A stretch of DNA of 64,000 nucleotides from contig CALJEQ010000005.1 of NCBI GenBank assembly GCA_938074565.1, positions 124,001-188,000 of the forward strand, in the 5' to 3' direction. Positions 42,978-52,376 of this stretch are shown here, piece after piece. Positions within the stretch are counted from its first letter, which is position 1. Every line of letters starts with the position of its first letter. Both the position numbers and the translations under genes were made by a program. The notes under the pieces are model-generated. The model saw only the letters and a program-made list of their open reading frames with translations, made no database searches and had not been told where the DNA came from. Origin of the DNA: an uncultured Alkaliphilus sp. (lineage in GTDB: Bacteria; Bacillota; Clostridia; Peptostreptococcales; Natronincolaceae).

Positions 42978-44909
42978 ATGAATAAAAAATCGTTAAGTTT
43001 AATGTTGAGCGTATTATTAATGGTAGTATTAGTACTTGGTAATTTTTCTTTTGCTACACAAAATGTTGAATATAAAGAACTGGAGTTTGTTGGTTTAGGT
43101 TCTACTGATAATTATAGAGAAACAACAAATGTAGGTGCAAAGTTAGTATATGATTCAGGGAAAAATAATATTCCTCCTGGATTAAGAAAAAAATTAGAAG
43201 TACATGATGGAAAATTATATATTCTTGAATTTAATGGTCCTATAACTGAAGATCAAAAGAAAGAATTAAAAGGTTTAAACGTTACATTAGGAGACTATAT
43301 TCCAGATTATAGTTTTGTTGTAGAAGCAGAAGCTAATTCGGTAGACAAAGTTGCTAAGTTAGAATACATCAGAGGAATTAAACCTTACTTAGCAGTTTAT
43401 AAAATCGATCCTGCTTTATTTGAAAAAGGATTATCTACACTGGCGAAGGCTAATGTACAATATTTCAAAGAAAATGGCGATTTTAAAAATAACCATATGT
43501 CAGTACAAAAAAGAGTAGATGAAGTGTTGGAATTAGCTTTATCTAGTGAAGTAGTATATATTAGTATGGCAGAAGAATTTGTACCTTTTAATCAAGAAGC
43601 TGATAAAATTATTAAAACTACAACATTACGTAATAACACTGGCCGTACAGGTCAAGGACAAATTGTTGCAGTAGCAGATACAGGTCTTGATAGAGGTGTT
43701 AACGACAGTACAATGCACTTAGACTTCCAAGGAAGAATTAAAGCAATCTATGCTTTAGGAAGAACAAATAATGCTAGTGACACCCATGGTCATGGTACGC
43801 ATGTTGCTGGTTCTATTTTAGGATCTGGTGCAAGATCAAACGGAGCTCATAAAGGTATAGCACCAGGGGCAGAATTGGTTTTCCAATCTATTATGGATTC
43901 TAGAGGTGGGTTAGGTGGATTACCAAGTAACTTAAATACTCTTTTCTCTCAAGCTTGGAACGCAGGAGCAAGAATCCATAATAACTCTTGGGGTTCGGAT
44001 GTAGCTGGAGCATATACAACAAGCTCAAGACAAGCTGATGAATATGTTTGGAATAACGATATGGTAATACTTTTTGCAAATGGTAATGCTGGACCAAATA
44101 CTGGAACAGTAGGAAGTCCTGCAACTGCTAAAAATGTTATTTCGGTAGGAGCATCTGAAAATTATAGACCATCTCTAGGTACAATAGCAGATAACATTAA
44201 TGACATTGCAAGCTTCTCTTCAAGAGGATATACTAAGGATGGTAGAGTTAAGCCAGACATCGTTGCACCAGGTACATACATTTTATCTACAAGATCAGCA
44301 TTAGCACCTGATAAATCTTTCTGGGCTAACTTTGATACTTATTACGCATATATGGGTGGTACTTCAATGGCAACTCCAATAACTGCTGGTGCTGTAGCAT
44401 TGTTAAGAGAAAACTTTATAAAGGGTAGAAATGTTACCCCTAAGCCATCTCTAGTTAAAGCAGCTTTAATTGCAAGTGCAGTAGATAATGGATCAGGTTA
44501 CCCAAGCCCACACCAAGGTTGGGGAAGAATTGATGTTGACAAGGCAACAAGAGTAACTTTTGTTAACGAAACAACAGCATTAGCTACAAGCCAAAAAGCA
44601 ACCTACACATTTGCCGCAACTGCTGGTAAACCATTAAGAATTGCTCTAGTTTGGACAGATTACCCAGGAAGTACAACTGCTTCAAAACAACTAGTTAATG
44701 ACTTAGATTTAATTGTAACTGCTCCAAACGGAACAAGATATGTTGGAAATGATTTCACATCACCTTTTGACAATAATTGGGATGGAACAAATAACGTAGA
44801 AAATATAATCATTAACAGTCCACAAAGTGGAACTTACTCAATAGAAGTAAATGCTTACAACATACCACAAGGACCACAAAGATTCTCTTTAGCGATAATC
44901 AACGAATAA
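42978..44909 (+). CDS. Secreted S8 subtilase 3 with C-terminal beta domain
   Basis: 643 aa. Signal peptide (1-26), a long propeptide (about 27-205), then a subtilase domain with Asp in VADTGLD (about 234), His in GHGTHVAG (about 271) and Ser in GGTSMATP (about 462). The last 120 residues (ATYTFAATAGKPLRIALVWTDYPG in parts, NGTRYVGND, GTYSIEVNAYNIP) form a PPC/P-like jelly-roll. It belongs to the kiwellin-unrelated, KP-43-like larger subtilases rather than the compact pair upstream. It is secreted and shares the 28-nt leader element with subtilase 1. Confidence 0.93.
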   Translation: MNKKSLSLMLSVLLMVVLVLGNFSFATQNVEYKELEFVGLGSTDNYRETTNVGAKLVYDSGKNNIPPGLRKKLEVHDGKLYILEFNGPITEDQKKELKGLNVTLGDYIPDYSFVVEAEANSVDKVAKLEYIRGIKPYLAVYKIDPALFEKGLSTLAKANVQYFKENGDFKNNHMSVQKRVDEVLELALSSEVVYISMAEEFVPFNQEADKIIKTTTLRNNTGRTGQGQIVAVADTGLDRGVNDSTMHLDFQGRIKAIYALGRTNNASDTHGHGTHVAGSILGSGARSNGAHKGIAPGAELVFQSIMDSRGGLGGLPSNLNTLFSQAWNAGARIHNNSWGSDVAGAYTTSSRQADEYVWNNDMVILFANGNAGPNTGTVGSPATAKNVISVGASENYRPSLGTIADNINDIASFSSRGYTKDGRVKPDIVAPGTYILSTRSALAPDKSFWANFDTYYAYMGGTSMATPITAGAVALLRENFIKGRNVTPKPSLVKAALIASAVDNGSGYPSPHQGWGRIDVDKATRVTFVNETTALATSQKATYTFAATAGKPLRIALVWTDYPGSTTASKQLVNDLDLIVTAPNGTRYVGNDFTSPFDNNWDGTNNVENIIINSPQSGTYSIEVNAYNIPQGPQRFSLAIINE

Positions 44910-44920
44910 TAAACAGATTA

Positions 44921-44948
44921 AAATCCTCTGCTAAGCAGGGGATTTTTT
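44921..44948 (+). terminator. Terminator after subtilase 3
   Basis: AAATCCTCTGC, loop TAA, GCAGGGGATTT, then T run. The remaining gap to 45,225 is AT-rich without a clear feature. Confidence 0.82.
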
Positions 44949-45225
44949 TATGTAGACAAAGACATAAATAGTACCCCATAAAAAACAGGACCAAACTACT
45001 ATAAGTATGAATAGCTACGATTATACAAGAAAAACCACTGAAAATGAAAAAAATGTAGAAAAATTACTATTTCCTCGGCAATAAGGAAGTTGAATATTTT
45101 CAATACCTTTGTAGTTAAATATGTTATAATTAGTATAGTATAATTAATTAGGTTAGATCTCTAAAATTTATTACTGTGACACAATGACTTTTTGAACAAA
45201 AATAAGTACTTAAAGGATGGGGTCT

Positions 45226-45651
45226 ATGAAAAATAGTACTAACAAAATAAAAACCTGTAGAAAGTGTAGAGCACCTATTCACGAAAACTCACTACATGAA
45301 TACTGTTCAAGTTGTATGAAAATAGTGGAGGATATTTTTGAAAAAATAAGAGATTATCTTAGGGAATATCCTGGGTCTACTTCTTTTGAAATTGAACAAA
45401 GATTAGGAATACCTTTACACGTGGTTAATAATTTTATTAAAGATGGACGTTTGGTGGAGATTACAAATGAATTTATAAACCTGCAATGTCTTCGTTGTAA
45501 TTGTTTATTGCTTTCTGCCCATCACAAGTACTGTCCTACGTGTGAGGAAGAAATGGTAAGAGACCTTCAAAAGGCTAAAGATTCCCTTACTACAAAGCCT
45601 AAGAAAGATGAAACTAGCAAAATGAGGTTTAGAACCTATTGGGGTGATTAA
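45226..45651 (+). CDS. Two-zinc-ribbon protein, YvyF-like
   Basis: 141 aa from ATG 45,226; an ATG at 45,217 lies on top of the AAAGGA site. Two Cys4 knuckles frame the protein: CRKC..CSSC (about 10-30) and CLRC..CPTC (about 86-105). A winged-helix-like segment lies between (STSFEIEQRLGIPLHVVNNFIKDGRLVEI in parts). This matches the flagellar-operon protein YvyF (TIGR03826), which in Bacillus links flagellar gene control to FlgM. No flagellar genes are in the window, so the role here is open. Confidence 0.7.
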   Translation: MKNSTNKIKTCRKCRAPIHENSLHEYCSSCMKIVEDIFEKIRDYLREYPGSTSFEIEQRLGIPLHVVNNFIKDGRLVEITNEFINLQCLRCNCLLLSAHHKYCPTCEEEMVRDLQKAKDSLTTKPKKDETSKMRFRTYWGD

Positions 45652-45709
45652 AACATTTATTTATTTATAATGGTTATACTAAAGTTAAAAAGATTAATGA
45701 GGTGAAAAA

Positions 45710-46213
45710 GTGAAATTATTAACGCCAGATTTGTATGTAGAATCTATTTTTCATTTAAACCTACAAAGACTTAAAGATAAAAATATTAAAGGGTTAATTA
45801 TTGATATTGATAATACACTTGTAGGTTGGGATGTAAAATATGCCAGTGAAGAGACTAAACAGTGGCTACTTAATCTAAAAAAAGAAGGTTTTCAAGTTTG
45901 TCTTGTATCTAATAATACTGAAGATCGTGTGGTTACTTTTAATGAGGAATTAAAATTGCAAGCGATTCATAGGGCTGTAAAACCTCGTCGGGGAGCTTTT
46001 AGAAAAGCAATGAATATGATGAATACAAATGTAAAAAATACTGCTATTATTGGTGATCAACTTTTTACTGATGTATTAGGTGGTAATAGAATGGGGATTT
46101 ATACAATTTTAGTTATTCCGATAGTAAGTAAAGAATTTTGGTGGACTGAATTTGTTAGAAAAATAGAAAGACATGTATTAAAGAGGGTAGTACCAGAACG
46201 ACAAGGAGATTAA
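45710..46213 (+). CDS. yqeG: YqeG-family HAD phosphatase
   Basis: 167 aa, GTG start. HAD class III motifs are present: DIDNTLVGWD (nucleophile Asp), LVSNNTED, and IGDQLFTDVLGGNRMG with KPRRGAF before it. YqeG-type enzymes are phosphatidylglycerophosphate-phosphatase-like and common in Firmicutes. Length is normal for the family. It is followed by a strong terminator. Confidence 0.9.
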   Translation: MKLLTPDLYVESIFHLNLQRLKDKNIKGLIIDIDNTLVGWDVKYASEETKQWLLNLKKEGFQVCLVSNNTEDRVVTFNEELKLQAIHRAVKPRRGAFRKAMNMMNTNVKNTAIIGDQLFTDVLGGNRMGIYTILVIPIVSKEFWWTEFVRKIERHVLKRVVPERQGD

Positions 46214-46218
46214 TAAGT

Positions 46219-46257
46219 AAAGCTGTAAAATAGAATTACTATTTTATAGCTTTTTTT
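46219..46257 (+). terminator. Terminator after yqeG
   Basis: AAAGCTGTAAAATAG, loop AATTA, CTATTTTATAGCTTT, then T run. The 270 bp to the next gene are AT-rich. A TTGACA at 46,470 has no good -10 partner. Confidence 0.85.
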
Positions 46258-46524
46258 AGTTTTTGTTATAGTTAATATATTTTCTAATAAATAAGTTGAA
46301 AATAACATCTATATTTTCAAGAAATATAGTAACTTAGGGAGTAAGGGATTAAAGAAATTAACATATATACTTTAGCATATTTTTAAATATATTAAAAATT
46401 TTGTAATAATGTATGGAAAAAAAAGAAAATTTAGGATATAATCAATGGTATTAATTACTAATTAACAGATTGACATGCATTTGTTAATTTAATTAATAAA
46501 TTTACAGACGGAAGGAGAGTTAAA

Positions 46525-48345
46525 ATGAGTCAAGTTAAAAGTATGAAGGAAGCAAGTAAAAGTGTAAAATATCTATTTGAAAGTGTTTTGTTTTCTATTT
46601 TAGCATCTGTTATAATCAGTTTTATCTTTATTTTTTCAAATGCTTCATCGTCAGGAATTACTAACAAACATATAGTATTATGGGTAATGAGCTTAATACT
46701 AGTGGTGGGAAATTATTTAATTAAGAGAATTAATACTAATAAGCTAACTACAATGTATGTTTTATTTGTAACTACATTAATTTATTGCTATTTTACTGGT
46801 TTTTACATGGATAATATAATTTTAACTATCATTATGTTTACTATACCAATATTTATTTCATTAATACCAGGAGGTGTATTTTTTTATAGTAGTGTTGGAA
46901 TTTCTTTAGTAAATAGTATTTTACGGTTGTACATATTAAGCAATGAGGATGCTATATTTATAACATTTATAGCAGTAATGATTGTAGTTGCTGGAGGAAT
47001 TAATAGAAGACTTAATGGATATAAAGAATCTATTGATAGAAGAGATAAGCAAATAGATGAAAAAAACAATAGAATAAAAGAATTATTAAGTCAATCCATA
47101 GAAACAACTGTAGAACTAATTCAAGTTTCAGATGGTACAAAAAATACATCAAATGAGATGTGTACTACAGCAGAAAAACAATCCAATGCAATGAATCAAT
47201 TATCAGATACAATTCGAGAAGTTACAAAGGGATCAGAGGAAATTTCAAAATACATTATGGAGTTATCTGGTACAGTATCAAATACGTCTACAAATAGTGA
47301 AAAAGTTAGAAATACCACAATTGATATGGTTGATATATCTAGACTAGGCAAAGAATCTATGGAAAAAACAGAAAAAGATGTGAGTGCTGTAATGGAATCT
47401 ATCACTAAATTAACAGACACTGTTATAGAAGCTGGTAATTCAGCTTCCCAAATTAAAAACATCATTCAAGTTATTGATACTATAGCCAATCAGACTAATT
47501 TATTGGCACTTAATGCATCTATTGAAGCAGCAAGAGCAGGAGAGCATGGAAAAGGTTTTGCGGTAGTGGCAGAAGAAATAAGAAAACTAGCTGAAAATGT
47601 TACAGAAGCGACTAAAAGTATTGAGGGTCTAATATTAGAAGTTGAACAGGTAGTTGGTAAAGCAGTTAATGAAACAGAGTCAAATGCGAAAAATATTAAT
47701 TTAGTACAGTCTTCAGTAAAAGATACAGACTCCATTTTCCAAAAAATGTTGACTTCAATAAATGAAGCTCAAGAACAACTTAGTTTGATTGTTAATGATA
47801 TTCGTTCGGTTGATGAATTTACACAAGAAATTGCCAGTGTTACTCAAGAACAGTTAGCAGGGTCAGAGGAAACTCTAGCAACTTCTGAGAGTGTGAACGA
47901 GATGGTAAGAGAAACCTTATTGAATAGTAATAAGGTTAAAAATAATTCAACATTACTGTCCAAAATTTCCAATAAAACTGGTAGTGTTACAATAAAGCAA
48001 ATGAAGGATATTGCAGGAACCAGTGGTGAATATGGTTATTTCTTCTATAGACATGATATAAATTGGGTATTTAACTATGTAACCTCATCTGTTACAGATA
48101 TATTAGGCTATACTCAAGAAGAGTTTATGACAAATGTTGCAGACGTCTTAACTGATTGTGAAATGAATAACGAAGCTATACAGTATACAGAAGGCTCTTT
48201 TAAGGGTATACAGCAGTCAAGTTATAAAACTGAGTTTAAGCGAAAAGATGGTACTACTTGTATAATTGAGATAACGGAATTCCCAATATATAATGATAAA
48301 GAAGAAGTAATAGCTGTGGAGGGACTTGCGGAATTAGTAGGTTAA
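46525..48345 (+). CDS. Methyl-accepting chemotaxis protein with C-terminal PAS domain
   Basis: 606 aa. About six membrane helices (20-165) with almost no extracellular domain, a coiled-coil signalling region (about 190-480) with the conserved tip [35 protein letters not shown] (read in parts), then a PAS-like domain at the C-terminus (about 500-606: [30 protein letters not shown] in parts, [13 protein letters not shown]). PAS sensors normally precede the signalling domain, so this order is uncommon. It probably senses membrane or internal redox state. The nearby c-di-GMP-controlled pilus operon suggests a role in surface motility. Confidence 0.9.
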   Translation: MSQVKSMKEASKSVKYLFESVLFSILASVIISFIFIFSNASSSGITNKHIVLWVMSLILVVGNYLIKRINTNKLTTMYVLFVTTLIYCYFTGFYMDNIILTIIMFTIPIFISLIPGGVFFYSSVGISLVNSILRLYILSNEDAIFITFIAVMIVVAGGINRRLNGYKESIDRRDKQIDEKNNRIKELLSQSIETTVELIQVSDGTKNTSNEMCTTAEKQSNAMNQLSDTIREVTKGSEEISKYIMELSGTVSNTSTNSEKVRNTTIDMVDISRLGKESMEKTEKDVSAVMESITKLTDTVIEAGNSASQIKNIIQVIDTIANQTNLLALNASIEAARAGEHGKGFAVVAEEIRKLAENVTEATKSIEGLILEVEQVVGKAVNETESNAKNINLVQSSVKDTDSIFQKMLTSINEAQEQLSLIVNDIRSVDEFTQEIASVTQEQLAGSEETLATSESVNEMVRETLLNSNKVKNNSTLLSKISNKTGSVTIKQMKDIAGTSGEYGYFFYRHDINWVFNYVTSSVTDILGYTQEEFMTNVADVLTDCEMNNEAIQYTEGSFKGIQQSSYKTEFKRKDGTTCIIEITEFPIYNDKEEVIAVEGLAELVG

Positions 48346-48370
48346 AGTATACTTATATAGATTTACTTCC

Positions 48371-48400
48371 AATAAACCCTGAAATTATACAGGGTTTATT
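48371..48400 (+). terminator. Terminator after the chemotaxis gene
   Basis: AATAAACCCTG, 8-base loop, CAGGGTTTATT. Confidence 0.75.
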
Positions 48401-48530
48401 GTGTTATCTTAAACTGTATAAAAAAACTATTATTAAAAATTTTCTTTAATACAAGAAGGAAAATAAACAAAAAAATAGAATTGTTACTTAAATGATTTAT
48501 TTTAAAATGCATTTATAAAAATTAAATAAA

Positions 48531-48600
48531 TAGTAACAAATGAAGTACAGATAAATTTGGACGCCTTATTCTGTATGGATGTAGTGGCGTAACCGACTAA
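48531..48600 (+). promoter_or_regulatory. c-di-GMP-II riboswitch aptamer upstream of the type IV pilus operon
   Basis: The class II pattern is visible in order: TAGTAACAAATGAAG, then ATAAATTTGGACGCC, a variable hairpin, GTAGTGGCG and AACCGACTA. GGACGCC pairs with the later GGCGT side, and TAGT/ACTA closes P1. Clostridial examples have AACAATGATGAA, TTTAAATTGGGCAC and GTAGTGCAACCGAC at these places. It lies about 75 bp before pilB. In C. difficile a class II switch turns on type IV pilus genes at high c-di-GMP. Confidence 0.82.
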
Positions 48601-48634
48601 CATATATTACAAAAATATACTGTTGGTTTTTTTT
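48596..48634 (+). terminator. Riboswitch expression-platform terminator
   Basis: CTAACATATATT pairs with AATATACTGTTGG (one bulge), followed by eight T. The left arm overlaps the 3' strand of the aptamer's P1, so ligand binding should block the terminator. This predicts an ON switch for pilB and the following genes. Confidence 0.7.
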
Positions 48635-48675
48635 ATTATTGGGGTAAATCTTAAAGTAATAAAAGAGGGATGATA

Positions 48676-50355
48676 ATGGCTATAAAAAACAAAAGATTGG
48701 GAGATTTACTAATTGATGCAGGTTTAATTACGAAGGATCAATTAGATAAGGTATTACAGTTGCAAAAAACTACAGGTAAAAAAATTGGAGAAAGTTTAAT
48801 TGATGAAGGATATGTACAAGAGGGGCAGATTATTGAAGTTTTAGAATTTCAATTGGGAATACCCCATCTAGATTTAGAAAAATATCGTATTCATTCGGAA
48901 ATACCACGTTTAATTGGGGAGCGATTGGCTAAACGTCATAGTTTAATTCCTGTTAAAAAAGATGGGGGTAAACTGATTGTTGCAATGGTAGACCCATTAA
49001 ATATCTTTGCAATAGATGATGTTAAAATTGCCACTGGTCTGGAAATAATTCCAGCCATAGCCACAAGGAAAAACATCGAAGATGCCATTACCCGTTACTA
49101 TGGAAGAGAAAGTGCAGAAGAAGCAATTAAAGATTTTAGGAAAGAATATGAAATAGAGGGTATAGAAGAACTGGAAAATAACGGAAACCAAGAAGTGAAT
49201 AATGCACCAATGGTTAGGTTGGTTAATTCTTTTATTAAACAAGCAGTAAAATTGAAGGCAAGTGATATACATATTGAGCCTTCAGAAGACAATTTAAGAA
49301 TACGGTATCGTATTGATGGAGATTTACAGGAAATAATGTCAGTGGCAAAATCCGCCCATTTAGCTGTTGTTTCTAGAATAAAAATTATTGGTAAAATGGA
49401 TATAGCTGAAAAACGCCTACCTCAAGATGGTCGAATAGAAATGATGGTGGAGGGTAATGAAATCGATATGCGTATTTCTGTTTTACCAACAGTTTTTGGA
49501 GAAAAAGTAGTTATTCGTCTGTTGGACAGAAGTAGTTTTGTACTATCAAAAACCCAATTAGGATTCACAGAAGAAAATATGAAGGTTTTTGAAAAAATCA
49601 TTAAAAACCCCTACGGAATAATATTAGTTACAGGACCTACAGGAAGTGGAAAAACCACAACCTTGTATGCAGCCTTAAAGGAATTAAATGAGGTCAATAG
49701 AAATATAGTTACAGTGGAAGACCCCGTAGAATATCGACTTTCAGGTATTAACCAAGTTCAGGTAAATAATAAGGCAGGGCTGGATTTTGCCAGTGGACTA
49801 AGGTCAATTTTAAGACAAGACCCAGATGTAATTATGATTGGAGAAATAAGAGATCCAGAAACAGCACAAATAGCAGTGAGGGCATCTATTACAGGTCACT
49901 TAGTTTTAAGTACAATGCATACTAATGACACAGCGTCCACCGTTACAAGACTTGTGGATATGGGAATAGAACCGTATCTAGTTTCCTCATCTGTGGTGGG
50001 GATTATCGCCCAAAGATTAATTAAAAAAGTCTGTGAAAGTTGTAAGTATACTTATATGGCAAATCCAGCAGATAAGGCATTGTTAGACCTGGTAGAGGAT
50101 ACCCCTTTGTATAAAGGAAAAGGCTGTAATTCATGTAGTTATACAGGTTATTATGGAAGACAAGCAGTTCAAGAAATTTTACCTGTTAATGAAAGTATTA
50201 GAAGATTAATAGATGATAGAGTTAGTATAGATACCATAAGAAAAACAGCCTTCACCCAAGGAATGACTTCCCTTAGGGAAAATTGCAAACAATTGGTATT
50301 AGAAGGGGTTACAACGATAGATGAACTAATTCGTATTGCCTACGGGTTAGAGTAG
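48676..50355 (+). CDS. pilB: Type IV pilus extension ATPase PilB
   Basis: 559 aa. A GspE/MshE N-terminal domain (about 1-150, RLGDLLIDAGLITKDQLDKVL) may bind c-di-GMP in some relatives. The ATPase core has Walker A GPTGSGKTTT (about 320-329), Asp box, Walker B DPDVIMIGEIRDPETA and His box LVLSTMHTNDTAS. A zinc tetracysteine follows (CESC..CNSC). ATG 48,676 is six bases after AAAGAGGG; ATG 48,670 would touch it. It is the first gene under the c-di-GMP-II switch. Confidence 0.93.
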   Translation: MAIKNKRLGDLLIDAGLITKDQLDKVLQLQKTTGKKIGESLIDEGYVQEGQIIEVLEFQLGIPHLDLEKYRIHSEIPRLIGERLAKRHSLIPVKKDGGKLIVAMVDPLNIFAIDDVKIATGLEIIPAIATRKNIEDAITRYYGRESAEEAIKDFRKEYEIEGIEELENNGNQEVNNAPMVRLVNSFIKQAVKLKASDIHIEPSEDNLRIRYRIDGDLQEIMSVAKSAHLAVVSRIKIIGKMDIAEKRLPQDGRIEMMVEGNEIDMRISVLPTVFGEKVVIRLLDRSSFVLSKTQLGFTEENMKVFEKIIKNPYGIILVTGPTGSGKTTTLYAALKELNEVNRNIVTVEDPVEYRLSGINQVQVNNKAGLDFASGLRSILRQDPDVIMIGEIRDPETAQIAVRASITGHLVLSTMHTNDTASTVTRLVDMGIEPYLVSSSVVGIIAQRLIKKVCESCKYTYMANPADKALLDLVEDTPLYKGKGCNSCSYTGYYGRQAVQEILPVNESIRRLIDDRVSIDTIRKTAFTQGMTSLRENCKQLVLEGVTTIDELIRIAYGLE

Positions 50356-50492
50356 GATTAACAAATAAATATTACTACTTATTAAAGGAAACCATTGACT
50401 TCAAAGCTAAAGGTGGAAAATTGTAATACTATGCCTTTAATAAGTTTTAATATTAAAGAAATTAAAAATGATAAAAGATAAGGGGTGAAGCT

Positions 50493-51701
50493 ATGCCCAA
50501 CTTTCAGTATAAGGCCATCACCAAGCAAGGGGAAACTATGGAGGGGACCCATCATGCTAACCATGCCAATGAAGTCATAACTATGTTAAGGGAAAGTGAC
50601 TACTATCCTCTTCAAGTTAAAGAAGTTGTAAAACAAGGGGACTGGCTGAATTTAAGTTCTTTAAATAAAATAAAAACAAAAGAAATTGCTATTTTTTGTA
50701 GACAATTTTATACAATGCTTTATGCAGGTGTGCCAATTGTCAGCTGTTTAGAAATTATAAAACAACAGACAGAAGATCCAAAATTAAAGATGATTTTACA
50801 TGATGTTTATAATCAAATACAAAGGGGTATCACTTTTTCAGATGCACTACGTATTCATCGAAGGGCAGTTCCAGAATTACTAATTAATATGATTGAAGCA
50901 GGGGAAGTTAGTGGGAACCTAGATGGCATTATGGATAGAATGGCTAAACATTACGAAAAGGAAAATAAAATTAATAATAAGGTGAAGGGGGCGATGGTTT
51001 ACCCTGCCATACTTTCTATGGTGTCTTTATTAGTTATTATATTTCTTTTAACCTTTGTAATGCCAACGTTTATAAGTATGTTTCAAGGTAGTGACATGAT
51101 ACTTCCTCTACCCACTAGAATACTGCTGGGGATAAGTCATACAATTACAAGTTATTGGTATATATACATGCTATTTTTCTTATTATTTGGGTTGGCTTTT
51201 TATAAAGTCTTAGAAAATGAAGAAGTAAGAAAAAAGATTGATGGATGGAAACTGAAAATACCCATTGTAAAAACCACCCTGCAAAAATTAATTACCTCTA
51301 GATTTACAAGAACCTTATCAATTTTACTTTATAGTGGAATACCCTTAATACAAGCATTGGAAAGTGCCTCAAAAGTAGTTGGAAATAGGGTGGTGGAGGA
51401 AGGTATTCAGTCGGCAATACAGGATATAACAAAGGGGATTAGTCTTTCAGTTCCTATTAAAAAGATGAATGTATTTCCGCCAATGCTTATTTCAATGATT
51501 CAAATAGGTGAGGAAACAGGTACATTAGACGAAATATTAGATAAGACTGCAAATTTTTATGATGATGAAACCGAAATGGCTCTTCAAAAAATGACTACCC
51601 TATTAGAGCCACTTATGATTGTTGTAATGGCATTAGTAATTGGATTTATTGTTGTTTCTTTGATATTACCAATGTTTGATTTGTTAAACACTGTAAATTA
51701 A
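50493..51701 (+). CDS. pilC: Type IV pilus platform protein PilC
   Basis: 402 aa. Two T2SS-F domains (about 65-190 and 270-395) with the repeated pattern FCRQFYTMLYAGVPIVSCLEI / TRTLSILLYSGIPLIQALE and NMIEAGEVSGNLD / SMIQIGEETGTLDEIL. Three membrane helices lie near 168-190, 215-238 and 375-397. It forms the inner-membrane base driven by PilB. An AGGGGTGAAG site precedes the ATG. The 137-bp gap after pilB contains nothing I can identify. Confidence 0.93.
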   Translation: MPNFQYKAITKQGETMEGTHHANHANEVITMLRESDYYPLQVKEVVKQGDWLNLSSLNKIKTKEIAIFCRQFYTMLYAGVPIVSCLEIIKQQTEDPKLKMILHDVYNQIQRGITFSDALRIHRRAVPELLINMIEAGEVSGNLDGIMDRMAKHYEKENKINNKVKGAMVYPAILSMVSLLVIIFLLTFVMPTFISMFQGSDMILPLPTRILLGISHTITSYWYIYMLFFLLFGLAFYKVLENEEVRKKIDGWKLKIPIVKTTLQKLITSRFTRTLSILLYSGIPLIQALESASKVVGNRVVEEGIQSAIQDITKGISLSVPIKKMNVFPPMLISMIQIGEETGTLDEILDKTANFYDDETEMALQKMTTLLEPLMIVVMALVIGFIVVSLILPMFDLLNTVN

Positions 51702-51805
51702 TGTAATAGTTAATGGATAGATATATTAATAGGAGGTGAAGGAAAAGAAATAAAATGACAGTTGTACCCAATACATAAAAAAATTAAAAATAAGGGGGAA
51801 TAAAA

Positions 51806-52168
51806 ATGATTAAAATGTTTAATAAATTGTTAAACAACAGAAAAGGCTTTACCTTAATTGAATTAATTGTTGTGATTGCTATTATAGGTTTATTGGCAGT
51901 CATAGCTGTGCCAAGATTAACTTCTCAAAAGAATGTTGCAGAAGATACTGCCAGTGTGGCAACTGCAAGAACCATTAGAAGTGCAGTAACTATGGTGGAA
52001 GCTAATGGAGAAACATTAACTGCCGAAAATATCAACAAATTTTTAGAAGGTATTACAGTTACATTACTTACTACAGATTCACCTACTGCAAATGGGGGTT
52101 GGCAAGTGTTTGTTAACACAGACAAAACCATTAAAATCTATAAAGGTAGTAAACATATTAATCCTTAA
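51806..52168 (+). CDS. pilA: Type IV prepilin, probable major pilin
   Basis: 120 aa. A short leader ends NNRKG, cleaved before FTLIELIVVIAIIGLLAVIAVP, the classic type IV pilin helix with Glu at mature position 5. The globular part is small (about 85 residues) and lacks Cys. GGGGG precedes the ATG. A perfect AGGAGGTGA at 51,730 has no ORF of its own; it may be part of a separate leader of this mRNA. Confidence 0.92.
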   Translation: MIKMFNKLLNNRKGFTLIELIVVIAIIGLLAVIAVPRLTSQKNVAEDTASVATARTIRSAVTMVEANGETLTAENINKFLEGITVTLLTTDSPTANGGWQVFVNTDKTIKIYKGSKHINP

Positions 52169-52206
52169 GATATAACCTATAATAACAAGTAAAAAAATAA
52201 AATTAC

Positions 52207-52227
52207 GAGGAGGAGTAATTCCTCCTC
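52207..52227 (+). terminator. Hairpin after pilA, possible partial terminator
   Basis: GAGGAGGA, loop GTAAT, TCCTCCTC, then AACAATTTTG. AATTAC / GTAATT allows an alternative fold. The weak T-run suggests partial termination or mRNA protection, which would keep pilin mRNA more abundant than the minor-pilin genes. Confidence 0.5.
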
Positions 52228-52376
52228 AACAATTTTGTTTATCATTCATTTAACAGTTATTTATCAAATAGTTATATATGTTCAAAACAACTAAACTAGA
52301 AAACCTGAGAAATACTCTCTTAATTAATAGATTAAAAACATTAAATAGGTGAATTAATCCTAAAGGAGTAGGAAGA

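Noticed and set aside
46470..46498. TTGACA as promoter of the chemotaxis gene
   Set aside because: The base run 17 bp downstream (TTAATA) is a poor -10 box.
48670..48675. Earlier ATG as start of pilB
   Set aside because: It touches the AAAGAGGG ribosome site; the ATG at 48,676 has proper spacing.
51730..51760. Perfect AGGAGGTGA with no real gene behind it, upstream of pilA
   Set aside because: The frames that follow give only five to seven codons (the better-placed start reads VKEKK), so I do not call a gene.
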